Assembly (NCBI RefSeq): GCF_900100305.1
Contig: NZ_FNEY01000014.1
Coordinates: 53,631 to 117,630 of the forward strand
Length of the DNA: 64,000 nucleotides
Origin: Paracidovorax citrulli
GTDB lineage: Bacteria; Pseudomonadota; Gammaproteobacteria; Burkholderiales; Burkholderiaceae_C
Direction: 5' to 3'
Position numbers and translations under genes: made by a program. A model generated the notes under the pieces. That model did no database searches and had not been told where the DNA came from. It saw only the letters and a program-made list of their open reading frames with translations. This document shows, piece after piece, positions 51,576-60,676 of this stretch (within the stretch, counting starts at the first letter, position 1; every line of letters starts with the position of its first letter).

Positions 51576-52199
51576 ATGGTCTTCGCCCTTCGCGCGGTAT
51601 TCAGACTACCCGCCATCACTTCCCTGTGCGTCCTTTCGATTTTCCACGCTGGCAGCGGCTGGGCGCGAGAGCCGATTCCCCTGCTGCTCCAGGCCAGCGA
51701 AGGCGAACAGCTCACGCGGCGGTGGGGCTATCCCATGACCATCAAGGTCGATCCCGTGACGGCGGGCGCGCGCGATTTCTCCGCCGGCACCGAAGACATC
51801 GCTCCGGGAAAGAAGATACCCCTGCACCAGCACCCGCACATGGAGGAGCTCGTCATCGTGCAGTCGGGCTCACTGCTTGCGCACGTCGGCGACCAGCACC
51901 GGGTTGTCGGGCCGGGGGGCATGGCCTACGCCCCGGCCGGAACCTGGATGGGTTTTGAAAATACCGGCAATACGACGGCGACCGTCATCTGGATATTCCC
52001 CCGGCCGGGCTTCGAGGAATATGTCAGGGCCACGTCCGTGCCCGCCGGCGCGGCGGTCACGCCCCTGGGCGGCGATGAACTCGCCGCCATCCGCCAGCGG
52101 TATCGCGGGCATATCGAACTCAACGGGGGCGATCTGGCTGGCTATCCCACCGAGGCATTGCCGCCCGCCGTCGCCATCTCCGAACGTTCCAAGCCATAA
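51576..52199 (+). CDS. Secreted cupin-domain protein
   Basis: A 207-residue protein with an N-terminal signal peptide (cleavage likely after GWA, residue 30) and a single cupin barrel. Metal-binding motif 1 is HQHPHMEELVIVQSG near residue 90, with the two His and the Glu; motif 2 is degenerate (YAPAGTWMGFENTGN). It is probably a periplasmic metal-binding enzyme or sensor; the substrate is unknown. The ATG at 51576 has no strong Shine-Dalgarno. The MFS gene starts 77 nt after it on the same strand. Confidence 0.85.
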   Translation: MVFALRAVFRLPAITSLCVLSIFHAGSGWAREPIPLLLQASEGEQLTRRWGYPMTIKVDPVTAGARDFSAGTEDIAPGKKIPLHQHPHMEELVIVQSGSLLAHVGDQHRVVGPGGMAYAPAGTWMGFENTGNTTATVIWIFPRPGFEEYVRATSVPAGAAVTPLGGDELAAIRQRYRGHIELNGGDLAGYPTEALPPAVAISERSKP

Positions 52200-52275
52200 G
52201 CGCCGCAGGCGTTTTCCACCGTATCGGGGCCTGAGGGCGCGCGGCTCCGCACTCTGCAAGAAGGAGGGGTTTTGC

Positions 52276-53742
52276 ATGCCCGAAAGAATATTGTCCAGCC
52301 AGGGGACTCTCCTCGCAGAACCCGCAGCCTTGCCCCAGGGGCAGGCCGGAGCGGGGATCCGTCCCGATGCGCGCCGCTGGATGGCGCTCGCCGTGCTGCT
52401 GACCGGTGCCTTGCTGCCCCCGCTGGATTTCTTCATCGTCAATGTCGCGCTGCCGGCCATGCGCGCCGACCTGGCGGCCAGTGCAGCCATGTCGCAAATG
52501 GTCATTTCCGTGTATGCCGCTGCGTATGCCGTCACGCTGATCCTGGGCGGCCGGCTCGGCGACCTGTACGGCCGCCGGCGCGTTTTCATCTGCGGCATGC
52601 TGGGGTTCGGCGCGTCGTCGGTGCTGTGCGGGCTGGCCACGTCCCCCGGTGTGCTGGTGGTCGGCCGCCTGCTGCAGGGGCTGACCGCCGCCGTCATGGC
52701 GCCGCAGCCGCTGGCAACGATCCACGCCCTTTTTCCCGCGCACGAGAAGAACCGCGCTCTGGGCCTGTACGGGGCCGTCTTCGGGATGGCCGCCGTGGCA
52801 GGACAGGGCCTGGGGGGCGCACTGGTGGCCGCCGACTGGTTCGGCCTGGGCTGGCGCAGCGTTTTCCTGGTCAATCTACCCGTCGTCGCCCTGGCCGTGC
52901 CCGCCACGCTGATGCTGGTGCGGGAGAGCCGCTCGGCACAGGCGATGCTGCTGGACGTGCGCGGCGCAGGCCTCCTGGCGGCCGGCCTGCTGGCGCTGCT
53001 GATTCCCCTGATCGAAGGCCGCGAGCACGGATGGCCCTGGTGGTGCTTCGGGCTGCTGGTGGCATGTGTGCCGCTGCTGCGGGCTTTCTGGCGTTTCGAA
53101 CAGGGCCTGGAGCGTGCGGGTGGTGCGCCGCTGCTCGCGCCGTCGCTGCTGGCGCAGCCGGGGCTGCGCCGCAGCCTGGCTGCCACGCTGTGCTTTTATT
53201 CCATCGCGCCGTTCTTCCTGATTTTCTCCATCTACCAGCAGGCGGGCCTGGGCCGTGGCCCTCTCGCCGCGGGGCTGGCGCTCATGCCGATGGGCGTGGG
53301 GTTCCTGTGCGGCTCGCTGTGCAGCCGCGGGGCCGCCCTGCGGCTGGGCGCGGGAACGGCCACCTTCGGCATGGTGGTCGAGGTGCTGGGCATGCTGAGC
53401 GCCTCGGCCCTGGCCGTGGCCCACCATGCGCCGTGGCTCGTCCTGCCGCTGTTCGCCATCGGCCTGGGCCAGGGCATGGCCATGCCGGCCCTGGTGCGCC
53501 TGAACATGGACCAGGTTGATGCCCGCTGGGCGGGGCTGTCCGCGGGCCTGGTCCACGCCACCCTGCAGATCGGCGCGGCGATTTCCGTGGCCGTCATCGG
53601 GGGGCTCTTTTTTGTCCTGGCGCCCCAGGGGGCGGGTGCCGGGGCGGTGCAGGTCGGGTTCTCCGTCACCTCCGCCATCATCGGCGCGTGCCTTGCGGGC
53701 GCGGCCATGCTGGCATGGAAAGTCCGCCCCCGGGCGGACTGA
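52276..53742 (+). CDS. DHA2-family drug/proton antiporter (EmrB/QacA type)
   Basis: A 488-residue MFS exporter with about 14 membrane helices. Motif A is GGRLGDLYGRRRVF near residue 92-105, motif C-like GMAAVAGQGLGGALVA near 170, and the N-terminal LDFFIVNVALPAM near 50 is the DHA2 signature. It likely exports toxic organic compounds; no periplasmic adaptor is adjacent. The ATG at 52276 follows a strong AAGGAGG with 8-nt spacing. Confidence 0.93.
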   Translation: MPERILSSQGTLLAEPAALPQGQAGAGIRPDARRWMALAVLLTGALLPPLDFFIVNVALPAMRADLAASAAMSQMVISVYAAAYAVTLILGGRLGDLYGRRRVFICGMLGFGASSVLCGLATSPGVLVVGRLLQGLTAAVMAPQPLATIHALFPAHEKNRALGLYGAVFGMAAVAGQGLGGALVAADWFGLGWRSVFLVNLPVVALAVPATLMLVRESRSAQAMLLDVRGAGLLAAGLLALLIPLIEGREHGWPWWCFGLLVACVPLLRAFWRFEQGLERAGGAPLLAPSLLAQPGLRRSLAATLCFYSIAPFFLIFSIYQQAGLGRGPLAAGLALMPMGVGFLCGSLCSRGAALRLGAGTATFGMVVEVLGMLSASALAVAHHAPWLVLPLFAIGLGQGMAMPALVRLNMDQVDARWAGLSAGLVHATLQIGAAISVAVIGGLFFVLAPQGAGAGAVQVGFSVTSAIIGACLAGAAMLAWKVRPRAD

Positions 53743-53786
53743 TCGCCAGCGCTCCAGGGCTCGCTGCAGATTGCGGGCGCCCAAAG

Positions 53787-53811
53787 AAAAAAGCACCCGA
53801 AAAGGGTGCTT
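53787..53811 (-). terminator. Intrinsic terminator of the DUF3567 gene
   Basis: On the minus strand AAGCACCC (loop TTTTC) GGGTGCTT is followed by a T-run (complement of 53785-53790). It lies 26 nt past the stop of the gene at 53837-54124. It may also work for the convergent MFS transcript, though T-richness is one-sided. Confidence 0.88.
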
Positions 53812-53836
53812 GGTTGATCCGGGATGGAGGTGGGCC

Positions 53837-54124
53837 TCAGTGCACCACCACCGGGTTCTGCGCCAGCCCCACGTACCCGTCGAGCGTGTCGTCCACCTCT
53901 TCCTGGGTGGGCGTGTCGCGCTGCCAGGCCAGGATCTGCTGCTGGAACATCTCGGCCCAGGAGCCGTCGAGGTACACCTCCTTGCCGGAGCGCTTGTCCA
54001 CGATCTCGAAGCCGTGGCGCACGAGCTGGTGCACGGGCGGCACGCCAGCGGGTGCCTCGGCCTCGCCGGTGTCGGGCTGCATGTGGACCACCACGAAGGA
54101 GTCGGAGTCGTAGAGCATGTGCAT
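53837..54124 (-). CDS. DUF3567 family protein
   Basis: A 95-residue betaproteobacterial conserved protein. The N-terminus MHMLYDSDSFVVVHM, the GFEIVDKRSGKEVYLDGSWA centre and the PTQEEVDDTLDGY C-terminal part match DUF3567, of unknown function. The ATG at 54124 follows AGGGG; an upstream ATG-like start at 54148 adds 8 residues without conservation. A terminator follows. Upstream, 54125-54412 is a 288-nt non-coding gap without clear signals. Confidence 0.88.
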   Translation of the reverse strand: MHMLYDSDSFVVVHMQPDTGEAEAPAGVPPVHQLVRHGFEIVDKRSGKEVYLDGSWAEMFQQQILAWQRDTPTQEEVDDTLDGYVGLAQNPVVVH

Positions 54125-54412
54125 GGTGTTCCCCTGTCGGTCAAACAATCGTTTACTTGGGTCAGATGGCCACCCGGGCCCCGAAGTTCAAGACCCTCGG
54201 AAACCCGTCCTTGCATACGCCGTGCCAGCCCTCCCGGACCGGAGCCCGGACGGCGCGCCCGAAAGCGGATGCGTGAGCCCAGTATTTCATGAAAAGCCCG
54301 GCCGTGCAGGCTGCGGGGCGAAGTCACGCCACCGTCCCACGAAGCTGTGGGCGAAACCGCACACCGCCCTGGCGTGGCCGCCTGCCCGCGCGCGAGGGGC
54401 GGCCCGCCCGCT

Positions 54413-55714
54413 TCAGGGGCTGCCGCGGCCCGACAGCTGCAGGTCGGCGTAATCTCCATTGCCCTTGGTGAGGCGGATGCGGGCGGGCAGGAAGCCCAGC
54501 GAGGGGGCCAGCCACAGTTCCGCCTTCTCGTCGGCATCGCGGCGCGGCAGGCGTTCCAGCTTCAGCGCCGGGGTGGGGCCTATCGGCAGGTCGAGCGTCT
54601 CGGTGCCTTCGATGGTGAAGGTCCAGCGGTCGGCATTACGGGCTCCCACGGTGGTGAAGGTGATGCGGGTGCCGTCGGGGTAGCGCTCGGGCGCGGCCGC
54701 CAGCAGGGCACCGAGCTGGATGAACACGCTCAGCCGGTCCTGCGCGCCCGCGGCGATGGCGGCCGGGGCGTTGCCCCCGCTGAAGGTGGCACGGCCCGCG
54801 CCGAAGTCGAAATCCGCCGCCTGCTCCCTGCTGGCCTGGTCGCCGAAGCGCCTGGGCTGCAGGCCCGCGGGCGTGACCACGCCGCTGCTGGTCTGCGACC
54901 GGGATCCGAGCAGGAAGGCCTTGATCTCCTGCCGGGCCTCGTAGCCGGCATCGTCGTGGCGCCAGACGAGCGTGGCATCGGCACGGTAGGTGAATTTCTT
55001 CACTTCGCCGCTCACGTCGAACGCGAGGCGCAGCGAGGGTGGCAGGCGCACGGGCGGCGGGTTGGCGCTGGCATCGGTGGCAGGCCCGTTCGGAGGGCGG
55101 ATCTCCACGCCCGCATTGCGGGTGTCGGCGGGATCGCTGGCGCCGGCGGCGGGTGCCGGGGCCGCGGCAGCCGTTGCGCCGGATGCCGCGGAGGAAGCGG
55201 CGGAGGAAGCGGCGGAGGAGGGGGCGCTGGCCAGGGCCGCGGCGGCCTGTGCGGCGGTCCGCGCCGCCTGGGCCGCGTCCGTGGCCGTGTCCGCTGTCGC
55301 TTCCGTGGCGGAGGAGGGGGCCGCCTCCGCCATCGGGGGGGCGGACGGCGCCTCGCCTGCGTCGGCAGGGACTGGCGGGGGGGCCGGAGCGGCCTCTTCG
55401 GCCGGAGAGGGCGAGGGGGCTGGCACGGGGGGCGGAGCCGGCGGCGCGGGGCGCGGCTTGCGGACTTTCGCCGGCCTGGGCGGCGGTGATGGTGGTGATG
55501 GCGGCGCGGCCGGCTGCGCCGCAGGCGGTTCCGGCGCGGCGGCGGGTTCCGGGGCCGGCGGGGCGGGCGGTGGCGCCAGCATGCGCGTATGGAAGGCCAT
55601 GCGTTCGGGCCGTCCTGCGTCCGTGCCGCCGGTCCAGCGCGGCAGGCCGAACAGCACGAGCGCATGCAGGGCGGCCACCAGGGCGGTGAGCGCCGCCAGG
55701 ACGCGGCGCGGCAT
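54413..55714 (-). CDS. DUF3108 domain protein with membrane anchor and Pro/Ala-rich linker
   Basis: A 433-residue protein: an N-terminal membrane anchor (VLAALTALVAALHALVLFGL, residues 5-24), a long Pro/Ala/Ser linker (about 45-205) as in TonB-like periplasm-spanning proteins, and a C-terminal DUF3108 domain (about 225-425; RLAFDVSGEVKKFTYRADAT, GLQPRRFGDQ, LPARIRLTKGNGDYADLQL). The DUF3108 fold probably acts in the periplasm; function is unknown. The ATG at 55714 is the first that gives the anchor. It is 34 nt from the iclR stop on the same strand. Confidence 0.87.
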   Translation of the reverse strand: MPRRVLAALTALVAALHALVLFGLPRWTGGTDAGRPERMAFHTRMLAPPPAPPAPEPAAAPEPPAAQPAAPPSPPSPPPRPAKVRKPRPAPPAPPPVPAPSPSPAEEAAPAPPPVPADAGEAPSAPPMAEAAPSSATEATADTATDAAQAARTAAQAAAALASAPSSAASSAASSAASGATAAAAPAPAAGASDPADTRNAGVEIRPPNGPATDASANPPPVRLPPSLRLAFDVSGEVKKFTYRADATLVWRHDDAGYEARQEIKAFLLGSRSQTSSGVVTPAGLQPRRFGDQASREQAADFDFGAGRATFSGGNAPAAIAAGAQDRLSVFIQLGALLAAAPERYPDGTRITFTTVGARNADRWTFTIEGTETLDLPIGPTPALKLERLPRRDADEKAELWLAPSLGFLPARIRLTKGNGDYADLQLSGRGSP

Positions 55715-55748
55715 CAGCGGCCCCCGCGGCGGCAGGCAGCGGCCATGC

Positions 55749-56531
55749 TCATGCCTGCCCGTAGCCCAGGTCGCTGGAGAGCCGGCGCGCCACGGCACGC
55801 AGCGGCGCGTCGATGGCGCCGCCCCATTCCGGGTCGAACGTGGCGATGGAGCCCAGCGTGGTGATGCCCAGGGCCAGGTGGCCGCCCGCGTCGAACACCG
55901 GCGCGCAGAAGGCCACGATGCCCGGCAGCAGCGTGTCCACCACGCGCGCGGAGCCGCGCTGGCGCACTTCCTCCAGCATGGGCTGCAGGGCCTCGGGCGT
56001 GGCGGGAATGTCCTTGCGGCCGCGCCGGGCGGCCTCGGCCAGTTCCTCGGCGATGAGCCCGGCCGTCACGTCGGGCGCCAGGTGCGCGGCGAAGCAACGG
56101 CCGGTGGCGGAGGACAGCAGCGGCATCACGTCGCCCAGCCGCAGGTTGGCGGTGACGGACTGGTGCGACTCCTCCCAATGGACGATGGTCGGCCCCCGGT
56201 TGCCCCAGACGGCCAGGGCCAGCGTCTGCTGGATGTCTTCCATGAGGGCCGGCAGGCGCTCGCGGGCGAGCCGCACCGGGTCCAGCCGGGCGAGGGAGGC
56301 CAGTCCGAGCTTCAGGGCCGCCGGGCCCAGGTCGTAGCGGGCGGTGCGCTGATCCTGCGCGACGAGGCCCATGCGCTGGAAGCTCACGAGGTAGCGGTGC
56401 GCCTTGGCGGCGCTCATGCCGGCGGCGGCGGCGAGGTCCTTGAGCATCAGCGGGCCCCGGCTGCGCGTCAGGCCCTCCAGCAGCGAGAAGCCCACTTCCA
56501 CCGATTGAATGCCCGCCCTTTCCTTGTCCAT
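55749..56531 (-). CDS. IclR-family transcriptional regulator
   Basis: A 260-residue regulator: N-terminal winged HTH (QSVEVGFSLLEGLTRSRG, LKDLAAAAGMSAAKAHRYL, about 10-75) and a GAF-like effector domain. IclR proteins bind small organic acids or aromatics. It is divergent from the fumarylacetoacetase-family gene over a 107-nt gap with a 16-nt palindrome, and probably controls it. The ATG at 56531 is used; a TTG at 56537 has better Shine-Dalgarno spacing (GGGAA) and would add two residues. Confidence 0.92.
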   Translation of the reverse strand: MDKERAGIQSVEVGFSLLEGLTRSRGPLMLKDLAAAAGMSAAKAHRYLVSFQRMGLVAQDQRTARYDLGPAALKLGLASLARLDPVRLARERLPALMEDIQQTLALAVWGNRGPTIVHWEESHQSVTANLRLGDVMPLLSSATGRCFAAHLAPDVTAGLIAEELAEAARRGRKDIPATPEALQPMLEEVRQRGSARVVDTLLPGIVAFCAPVFDAGGHLALGITTLGSIATFDPEWGGAIDAPLRAVARRLSSDLGYGQA

Positions 56532-56560
56532 CTGCAATAGAATTCCCGCAGTTTTGTTTA

Positions 56561-56576
56561 GTTAAATCAATTTAAC
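56561..56576. promoter_or_regulatory. Candidate IclR operator
   Basis: GTTAAAT-CA-ATTTAAC is a perfect 7-2-7 palindrome in an AT-rich patch midway between iclR and the hydrolase gene. Position and symmetry fit an IclR dimer site controlling both promoters. Confidence 0.65.
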
Positions 56577-56638
56577 CATTCGTAATTTGTGTCAGGCAGC
56601 GTACCGGCTCGCTGCGGAGACAACAAGGTCTGAGCCCC

Positions 56639-57649
56639 ATGAAACTCGCCACCTACAAAGATGGTTCCCGCGACGGCCAGCTGGTCGTCGTTTCCCGCGA
56701 CCTGGGCACGGCGCATTATGCGACCGGCATCGCGAGCCGCCTGCAGCAGGTGCTCGACGACTGGGGCTTCCTCGCCCCGCAGCTGCAGGACCTCTACGAG
56801 CAGCTCAATGCCGGCCGCGCGCCGCATGCCTTCCCCTTCGAGCCCGAGCGCTGCATGGCCCCGCTGCCGCGCGCCTACCAGTGGGCGGACGGCTCTGCCT
56901 ACATCAACCACGTGGAGCTGGTGCGCAAGGCGCGCAACGCCGAGGTGCCCGAGAGCTTCTACGCCGATCCGCTCATGTACCAGGGCGGCAGCGATGATTT
57001 CCTGGGCCCCTGCGACGACGTGGTGGTGCCCAGCGAGGCCATGGGCATCGATTTCGAGGCCGAGATCGCGGTGGTGACCGGCGACGTGAAGATGGGCGCC
57101 ACGCCCGAGCAGGCGCTCGACGGCATCCGGCTGGTGATGCTGGCCAACGACGTCTCCCTGCGCAACCTGATCCCCGCGGAGCTGGCCAAGGGCTTCGGCT
57201 TCTTCCAGTCCAAGCCCGCCACCGCCTTCAGCCCCGTGGCCGTCACGCTGGACGAGCTGGGCGACGCCTGGGAGGGGGGGCGCCTGAACCTCACGCTGCA
57301 GTCCACCTGGAACGGCCGCAAGGTCGGCATGTGCGATGCCGGGCCCGAGATGACCTTCCATTTCGGGCAGTTGATCGCCCACATCTGCAAGACCCGCAAC
57401 GTGCGCGCCGGCTCCATCGTGGGCAGCGGCACGGTCAGCAACAAAGGCGTGGAGCAGAACGGCCGCATGGAATGGCCCAAGGGCTACAGCTGCATCGCCG
57501 AGAAGCGCTGCATCGAGACCATCCAGGACGGCAAGCCCTCCACCGAGTTCATGAAATTCGGCGACACCATCCGCATCGAGATGAAGAACAAGGCCGGCCA
57601 GAGCCTGTTCGGCGCCATCGACCAGGCGATCGCCAGCCCCGCCGCCTGA
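56639..57649 (+). CDS. Fumarylacetoacetate hydrolase family protein
   Basis: A 336-residue FAH-fold enzyme. The metal-binding core is MGIDFEAEIAVVTGDVKM near residue 138, LANDVSLRNLIPAEL near 170, FFQSKPATAFSPVAV near 187 and AGSIVGSGTVSNKG near 257. The family cleaves or hydrates beta-diketo acids in aromatic degradation. The N-terminal 70 residues resemble the fumarylacetoacetase-like group. The exact substrate is unclear. It is controlled by the divergent IclR and is followed after 4 nt by a TraB-family gene. The ATG at 56639 has a weak AAGG. Confidence 0.92.
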   Translation: MKLATYKDGSRDGQLVVVSRDLGTAHYATGIASRLQQVLDDWGFLAPQLQDLYEQLNAGRAPHAFPFEPERCMAPLPRAYQWADGSAYINHVELVRKARNAEVPESFYADPLMYQGGSDDFLGPCDDVVVPSEAMGIDFEAEIAVVTGDVKMGATPEQALDGIRLVMLANDVSLRNLIPAELAKGFGFFQSKPATAFSPVAVTLDELGDAWEGGRLNLTLQSTWNGRKVGMCDAGPEMTFHFGQLIAHICKTRNVRAGSIVGSGTVSNKGVEQNGRMEWPKGYSCIAEKRCIETIQDGKPSTEFMKFGDTIRIEMKNKAGQSLFGAIDQAIASPAA

Positions 57650-57653
57650 CGCC

Positions 57654-58745
57654 ATGACCCTGCCCGCCGCCTTGCGCCGGCTGGCCGCCGCCGGGCTCTT
57701 CTGCCTGGCGCCGGCCATGGTCCCGGCGCAGCCCGCTCCGGCGACCGTGCCATCGACCGCGCCCGCCGCCGTGCCGGCGTCCGCACCCGCTTCCGCCTCG
57801 GCCTCCGCTGCCCGCCCCGCGGCTTCCGTGCCCGCGCCGGCCCATGCGGCCCGGCGGGCCGACTGCCCCCCGCTGCCCAAGCCGCTCGATCCCGCCGGCA
57901 TTCCCCAGGCGCTGCAGAAGGCCCGCGACCGCGGCCTGCTGTGGCGCGTGGAAAAAGACGGACGCACGAGCTGGCTCTACGGCACGGTGCATGCCGCCCG
58001 GCGCGGCTGGATGCTGCCCGGCCCCACGGTGATGGCCGCCGTGCGCGCCAGCGACCGCGTGGCGCTGGAGATGGACCTGCTGGACCCCACGGTGGTGCAG
58101 AAGCTGCAGGCCGCCCTGCGCAAGCCGGCGGACGCCCCGCCGCTGCCCCCGGACCTGGAGCGCCGCCTGGCCGCGCAGCGCGATGCCGCCTGCGCCGACC
58201 CCTCCGTGCAGCAGATGCGGCCCGAACTGCAGGTTTCGTCGCTGGTGGTGATGTCCGCGCGGCGCGAAGGCTTCGATCCCGCCTATGGCATCGACGTCGT
58301 GCTGGCCGGGCTGGCCCGCGGGCTGCACAAGCCCGTGGTGTCCCTGGAGTCGGTCGAACTGCAGGTGCAGACGCTGGCGTCCGACGACCCGAAGGAAACC
58401 GCGGCCGCCGTCGCCTCCGGCCTCGACCAGTTGGAAAACCATTCCGCGCGCGAGACCCTCACCACGCTCGCCACGGCCTGGTCCGACGGGCGCGCCAACC
58501 TGCTGGAAACCTACGGCCAGTGGTGCGGCTGCCAGCGCACCCCCGAAGAGCGCCAGGCCTTCGAGCAGCTGGTGGTGGCGCGCAACCCGGGAATGGCGCG
58601 CGCCATCGTGGCCGAGCACCGCGCGGGCCATAGCGTGTTCGCGGCCGTGGGCGCGCTGCACATGGTGGGGCCCCAGGGCCTGCCGACGCTGCTGGCCCGC
58701 GAGGGCTTCCGGGTCGAGCGCGTGGAATGGCCCGCGCGGCCCTGA
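57654..58745 (+). CDS. TraB/GumN family protein
   Basis: A 363-residue TraB/GumN (PrgY-like) protein with a signal peptide (cleavage near PAQPA, residue 24) and a low-complexity Ala/Pro stretch to residue 62. The TraB core runs LLWRVEKDGRTSWLYGTVHA near 95, VALEMDLLDPTVVQ near 140, GIDVVLAGLARG near 212 and FAAVGALHMVGPQGLPTLL near 325, with the conserved GxxH (GTVH, GALH) metal-type motifs. TraB proteins are putative metalloproteases; GumN lies in xanthan clusters. It is secreted and co-transcribed with the FAH gene. Confidence 0.88.
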   Translation: MTLPAALRRLAAAGLFCLAPAMVPAQPAPATVPSTAPAAVPASAPASASASAARPAASVPAPAHAARRADCPPLPKPLDPAGIPQALQKARDRGLLWRVEKDGRTSWLYGTVHAARRGWMLPGPTVMAAVRASDRVALEMDLLDPTVVQKLQAALRKPADAPPLPPDLERRLAAQRDAACADPSVQQMRPELQVSSLVVMSARREGFDPAYGIDVVLAGLARGLHKPVVSLESVELQVQTLASDDPKETAAAVASGLDQLENHSARETLTTLATAWSDGRANLLETYGQWCGCQRTPEERQAFEQLVVARNPGMARAIVAEHRAGHSVFAAVGALHMVGPQGLPTLLAREGFRVERVEWPARP

Positions 58746-58778
58746 TTTTCGAGTGAAGACAACAACAGGAGACAACAC

Positions 58779-59756
58779 ATGCACCGCAGAACCCTGCTGG
58801 GCAGCGCCGCCGCCGCGGCCGCCCTGGCCGTCCAGCCCTGGGCGCGCGCCCAGGCCGACTACCCCGCCCAGCCCATCCGCTGGGTCGTGCCCTATCCGGC
58901 CGGCGGCGGCACAGACGTGCTCGCGCGCACCGTGGCCGAGGCGCTGCGCACGCCGCTGGGCCAGCAGATCGTGGTGGACAACCGCCCCGGCGCCTCCACC
59001 AACATCGGCGCGCAACTGGTCGCCACCGCCAAGCCCGACGGCTACACGCTGATGTCGGCCGACAACGCTCTGCTGGCCTACAACGAGCACCTGTTCAGCA
59101 AGCTGCCGTTCAGTCCCGACAAGGACTTCACCTACATCGGCGGCCTCTCGCGCTTCCCCCTCGCGCTGGTGGTGCATCCGGGTTTCGAGGCGCGCACCTT
59201 CCAGGAATTCATCGCCTATGCGCGCGCCAACCCGGGCAAGCTCAGCTACGCATCGCCCGGCAATGGATCGCCCCACCACCTGGCGATGGAGATGTTCAAG
59301 AACCGCACCAGGACCTTCCTGACCCACATCCCCTACCGCGGCGCGGCCCCGGCGCTGCAGGACGTGATGGGCGGCCAGGTGCCGTGCATGTTCCTCGACC
59401 TGGCGGCCGGCCTGCCGGTGATCCAGTCGGGCAAGGTGCGCGCGCTCGCCATCGGCTCCGGCCGCCGAGCCGCCAGCCTGCCCCAGCTGCCCACGCTCGC
59501 CGAAGTGGGCGTGCCCGATGCCGAGGTCTATGCGTTCCAGGGCGTGCTCGGCCCCGCGGGCCTGCCCCCGGCCGTCGTCGCCCGCCTGAGCGGCGAGATC
59601 AACAAGGCCCTGGCCGCGCCCACCGTCGTCCAGCGCATGCAGGATTTCGGGATGGAGGCGCTGCCCGGCACGCCCGAGCAGTTCCGCGCCATGGCGCGCG
59701 GCGAGGCCAAGCGCTGGGGGCCGATCATCCAGGCGGCCGGCGTGAAGCTGGACTGA
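58779..59756 (+). CDS. Bug (TctC) family tripartite tricarboxylate receptor protein
   Basis: A 325-residue periplasmic substrate-binding protein with a signal peptide (HRRTLLG twin-Arg-like start, cleavage near RAQA). Bug motifs: YPAQPIRWVVPYPAGGGTDVLAR near residue 28, VVDNRPGASTNIG near 68 and HIPYRGAAPALQDVMGGQV near 185. Such proteins bind carboxylates for uptake by TctAB or act as sensors; no tctAB lies here, a common orphan situation in Comamonadaceae. AGGAGA precedes the ATG. It follows the FAH/TraB genes and may bind the compound degraded by them. Confidence 0.93.
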   Translation: MHRRTLLGSAAAAAALAVQPWARAQADYPAQPIRWVVPYPAGGGTDVLARTVAEALRTPLGQQIVVDNRPGASTNIGAQLVATAKPDGYTLMSADNALLAYNEHLFSKLPFSPDKDFTYIGGLSRFPLALVVHPGFEARTFQEFIAYARANPGKLSYASPGNGSPHHLAMEMFKNRTRTFLTHIPYRGAAPALQDVMGGQVPCMFLDLAAGLPVIQSGKVRALAIGSGRRAASLPQLPTLAEVGVPDAEVYAFQGVLGPAGLPPAVVARLSGEINKALAAPTVVQRMQDFGMEALPGTPEQFRAMARGEAKRWGPIIQAAGVKLD

Positions 59757-59792
59757 GCGGCTGAGCGGCTGAGCGGCTGAGCGGCTGCGCGG
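59753..59792 (+). repeat. Octamer tandem repeat over a stop codon
   Basis: Four perfect copies of CTGAGCGG followed by one imperfect copy (CTGCGCGG). The first copy contains the bug stop TGA (59754-59756). Slippage would not change the protein, as every unit after the stop is untranslated. Confidence 0.9.
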
Positions 59793-59899
59793 CGGCGCTG
59801 TAGGCCGGCGCCGCGAACGCGGCGCCATGGGTGCGTGGGCAGGGGGGATTGCGCTACGGTGGAGTGTTGTGTTTCCCCACTCGACGAAAGCGACACCCC

Positions 59900-60580
59900 A
59901 TGGCCCGCATCCTGATGGTTCTCACGTCCCATGACCGCCTCGGCGACACCGGCAAGAAGACCGGCTTCTGGCTCGAGGAATTCGCCGCGCCGTATTACGT
60001 TTTCAAGGACGCGGGCGCGGAGATCACCCTCGCATCCCCCGAAGGCGGGCAGCCGCCGCTCGACCCCAAGAGCGACGACGAGAGCGCCCGGACCGACGCC
60101 ACGCGCCGCTTCAAGGCCGATGCCGAGGCGCAGCAGCAACTCGCCACCACCGTGCCCCTCGCCAGCGTGCGCGCCGGAGACTTCGATGCCGTGTTCTACC
60201 CCGGCGGCCACGGCCCGCTGTGGGACCTGGCCGAGGACGCGCAATCCATCGCGCTGATCGAAAAAACCTTCGCCGCCAAGAAGCCGCTGGCCCTGGTCTG
60301 CCACGCCCCCGGCGTGCTGCGCCACGCCAAGGCACCGGGCGGCGAGCCGCTGGTGAAGGGGCGCCAAGTGACGGGCTTCACCAACAGCGAGGAAGAGGGT
60401 GTGCAGCTCACGAAGGTGGTGCCGTTCCTGGTGGAGGACATGCTCAAGGGCAATGGCGGCGAGTACGCCAAGGGCGCGGACTGGGCGCCGTTCGTGCTGG
60501 CGGATGGGATGCTGGTGACGGGGCAGAATCCGGCGTCGTCGGAGCCGGCGGCGAAGGCGTTGCTGCGGTTGCTGGGGTGA
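59900..60580 (+). CDS. DJ-1/PfpI family protein (type 1 glutamine amidotransferase-like)
   Basis: A 226-residue DJ-1/PfpI/HchA-type protein. The nucleophile is Cys134 in LALVCHAPGVL, with PGGHGPLWDL near 101 and GKKTGFWLEEFAAPYYVF near 18 as in Hsp31-like glyoxalase III proteins. It probably detoxifies methylglyoxal or repairs glycated molecules. The ATG at 59900 lacks a clear Shine-Dalgarno but starts exactly at the conserved MARILMVLTS. A truncated copy lies at 62611-63002. Confidence 0.92.
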   Translation: MARILMVLTSHDRLGDTGKKTGFWLEEFAAPYYVFKDAGAEITLASPEGGQPPLDPKSDDESARTDATRRFKADAEAQQQLATTVPLASVRAGDFDAVFYPGGHGPLWDLAEDAQSIALIEKTFAAKKPLALVCHAPGVLRHAKAPGGEPLVKGRQVTGFTNSEEEGVQLTKVVPFLVEDMLKGNGGEYAKGADWAPFVLADGMLVTGQNPASSEPAAKALLRLLG

Positions 60581-60676
60581 ACTTCACGCCAAGGGCGCCT
60601 GCCCGATGAGCGGAAGAAGCCTCCGGGAGGCGGCAACTGCAGAGCGTGACTACAATGGCCCTCCATACTCACTGCC

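Noticed and set aside
59753..59792. CRISPR-like array.
   Set aside because: The repeats are 8 nt, directly adjacent and without spacers. No cas genes are present; no CRISPR array was seen in the window.
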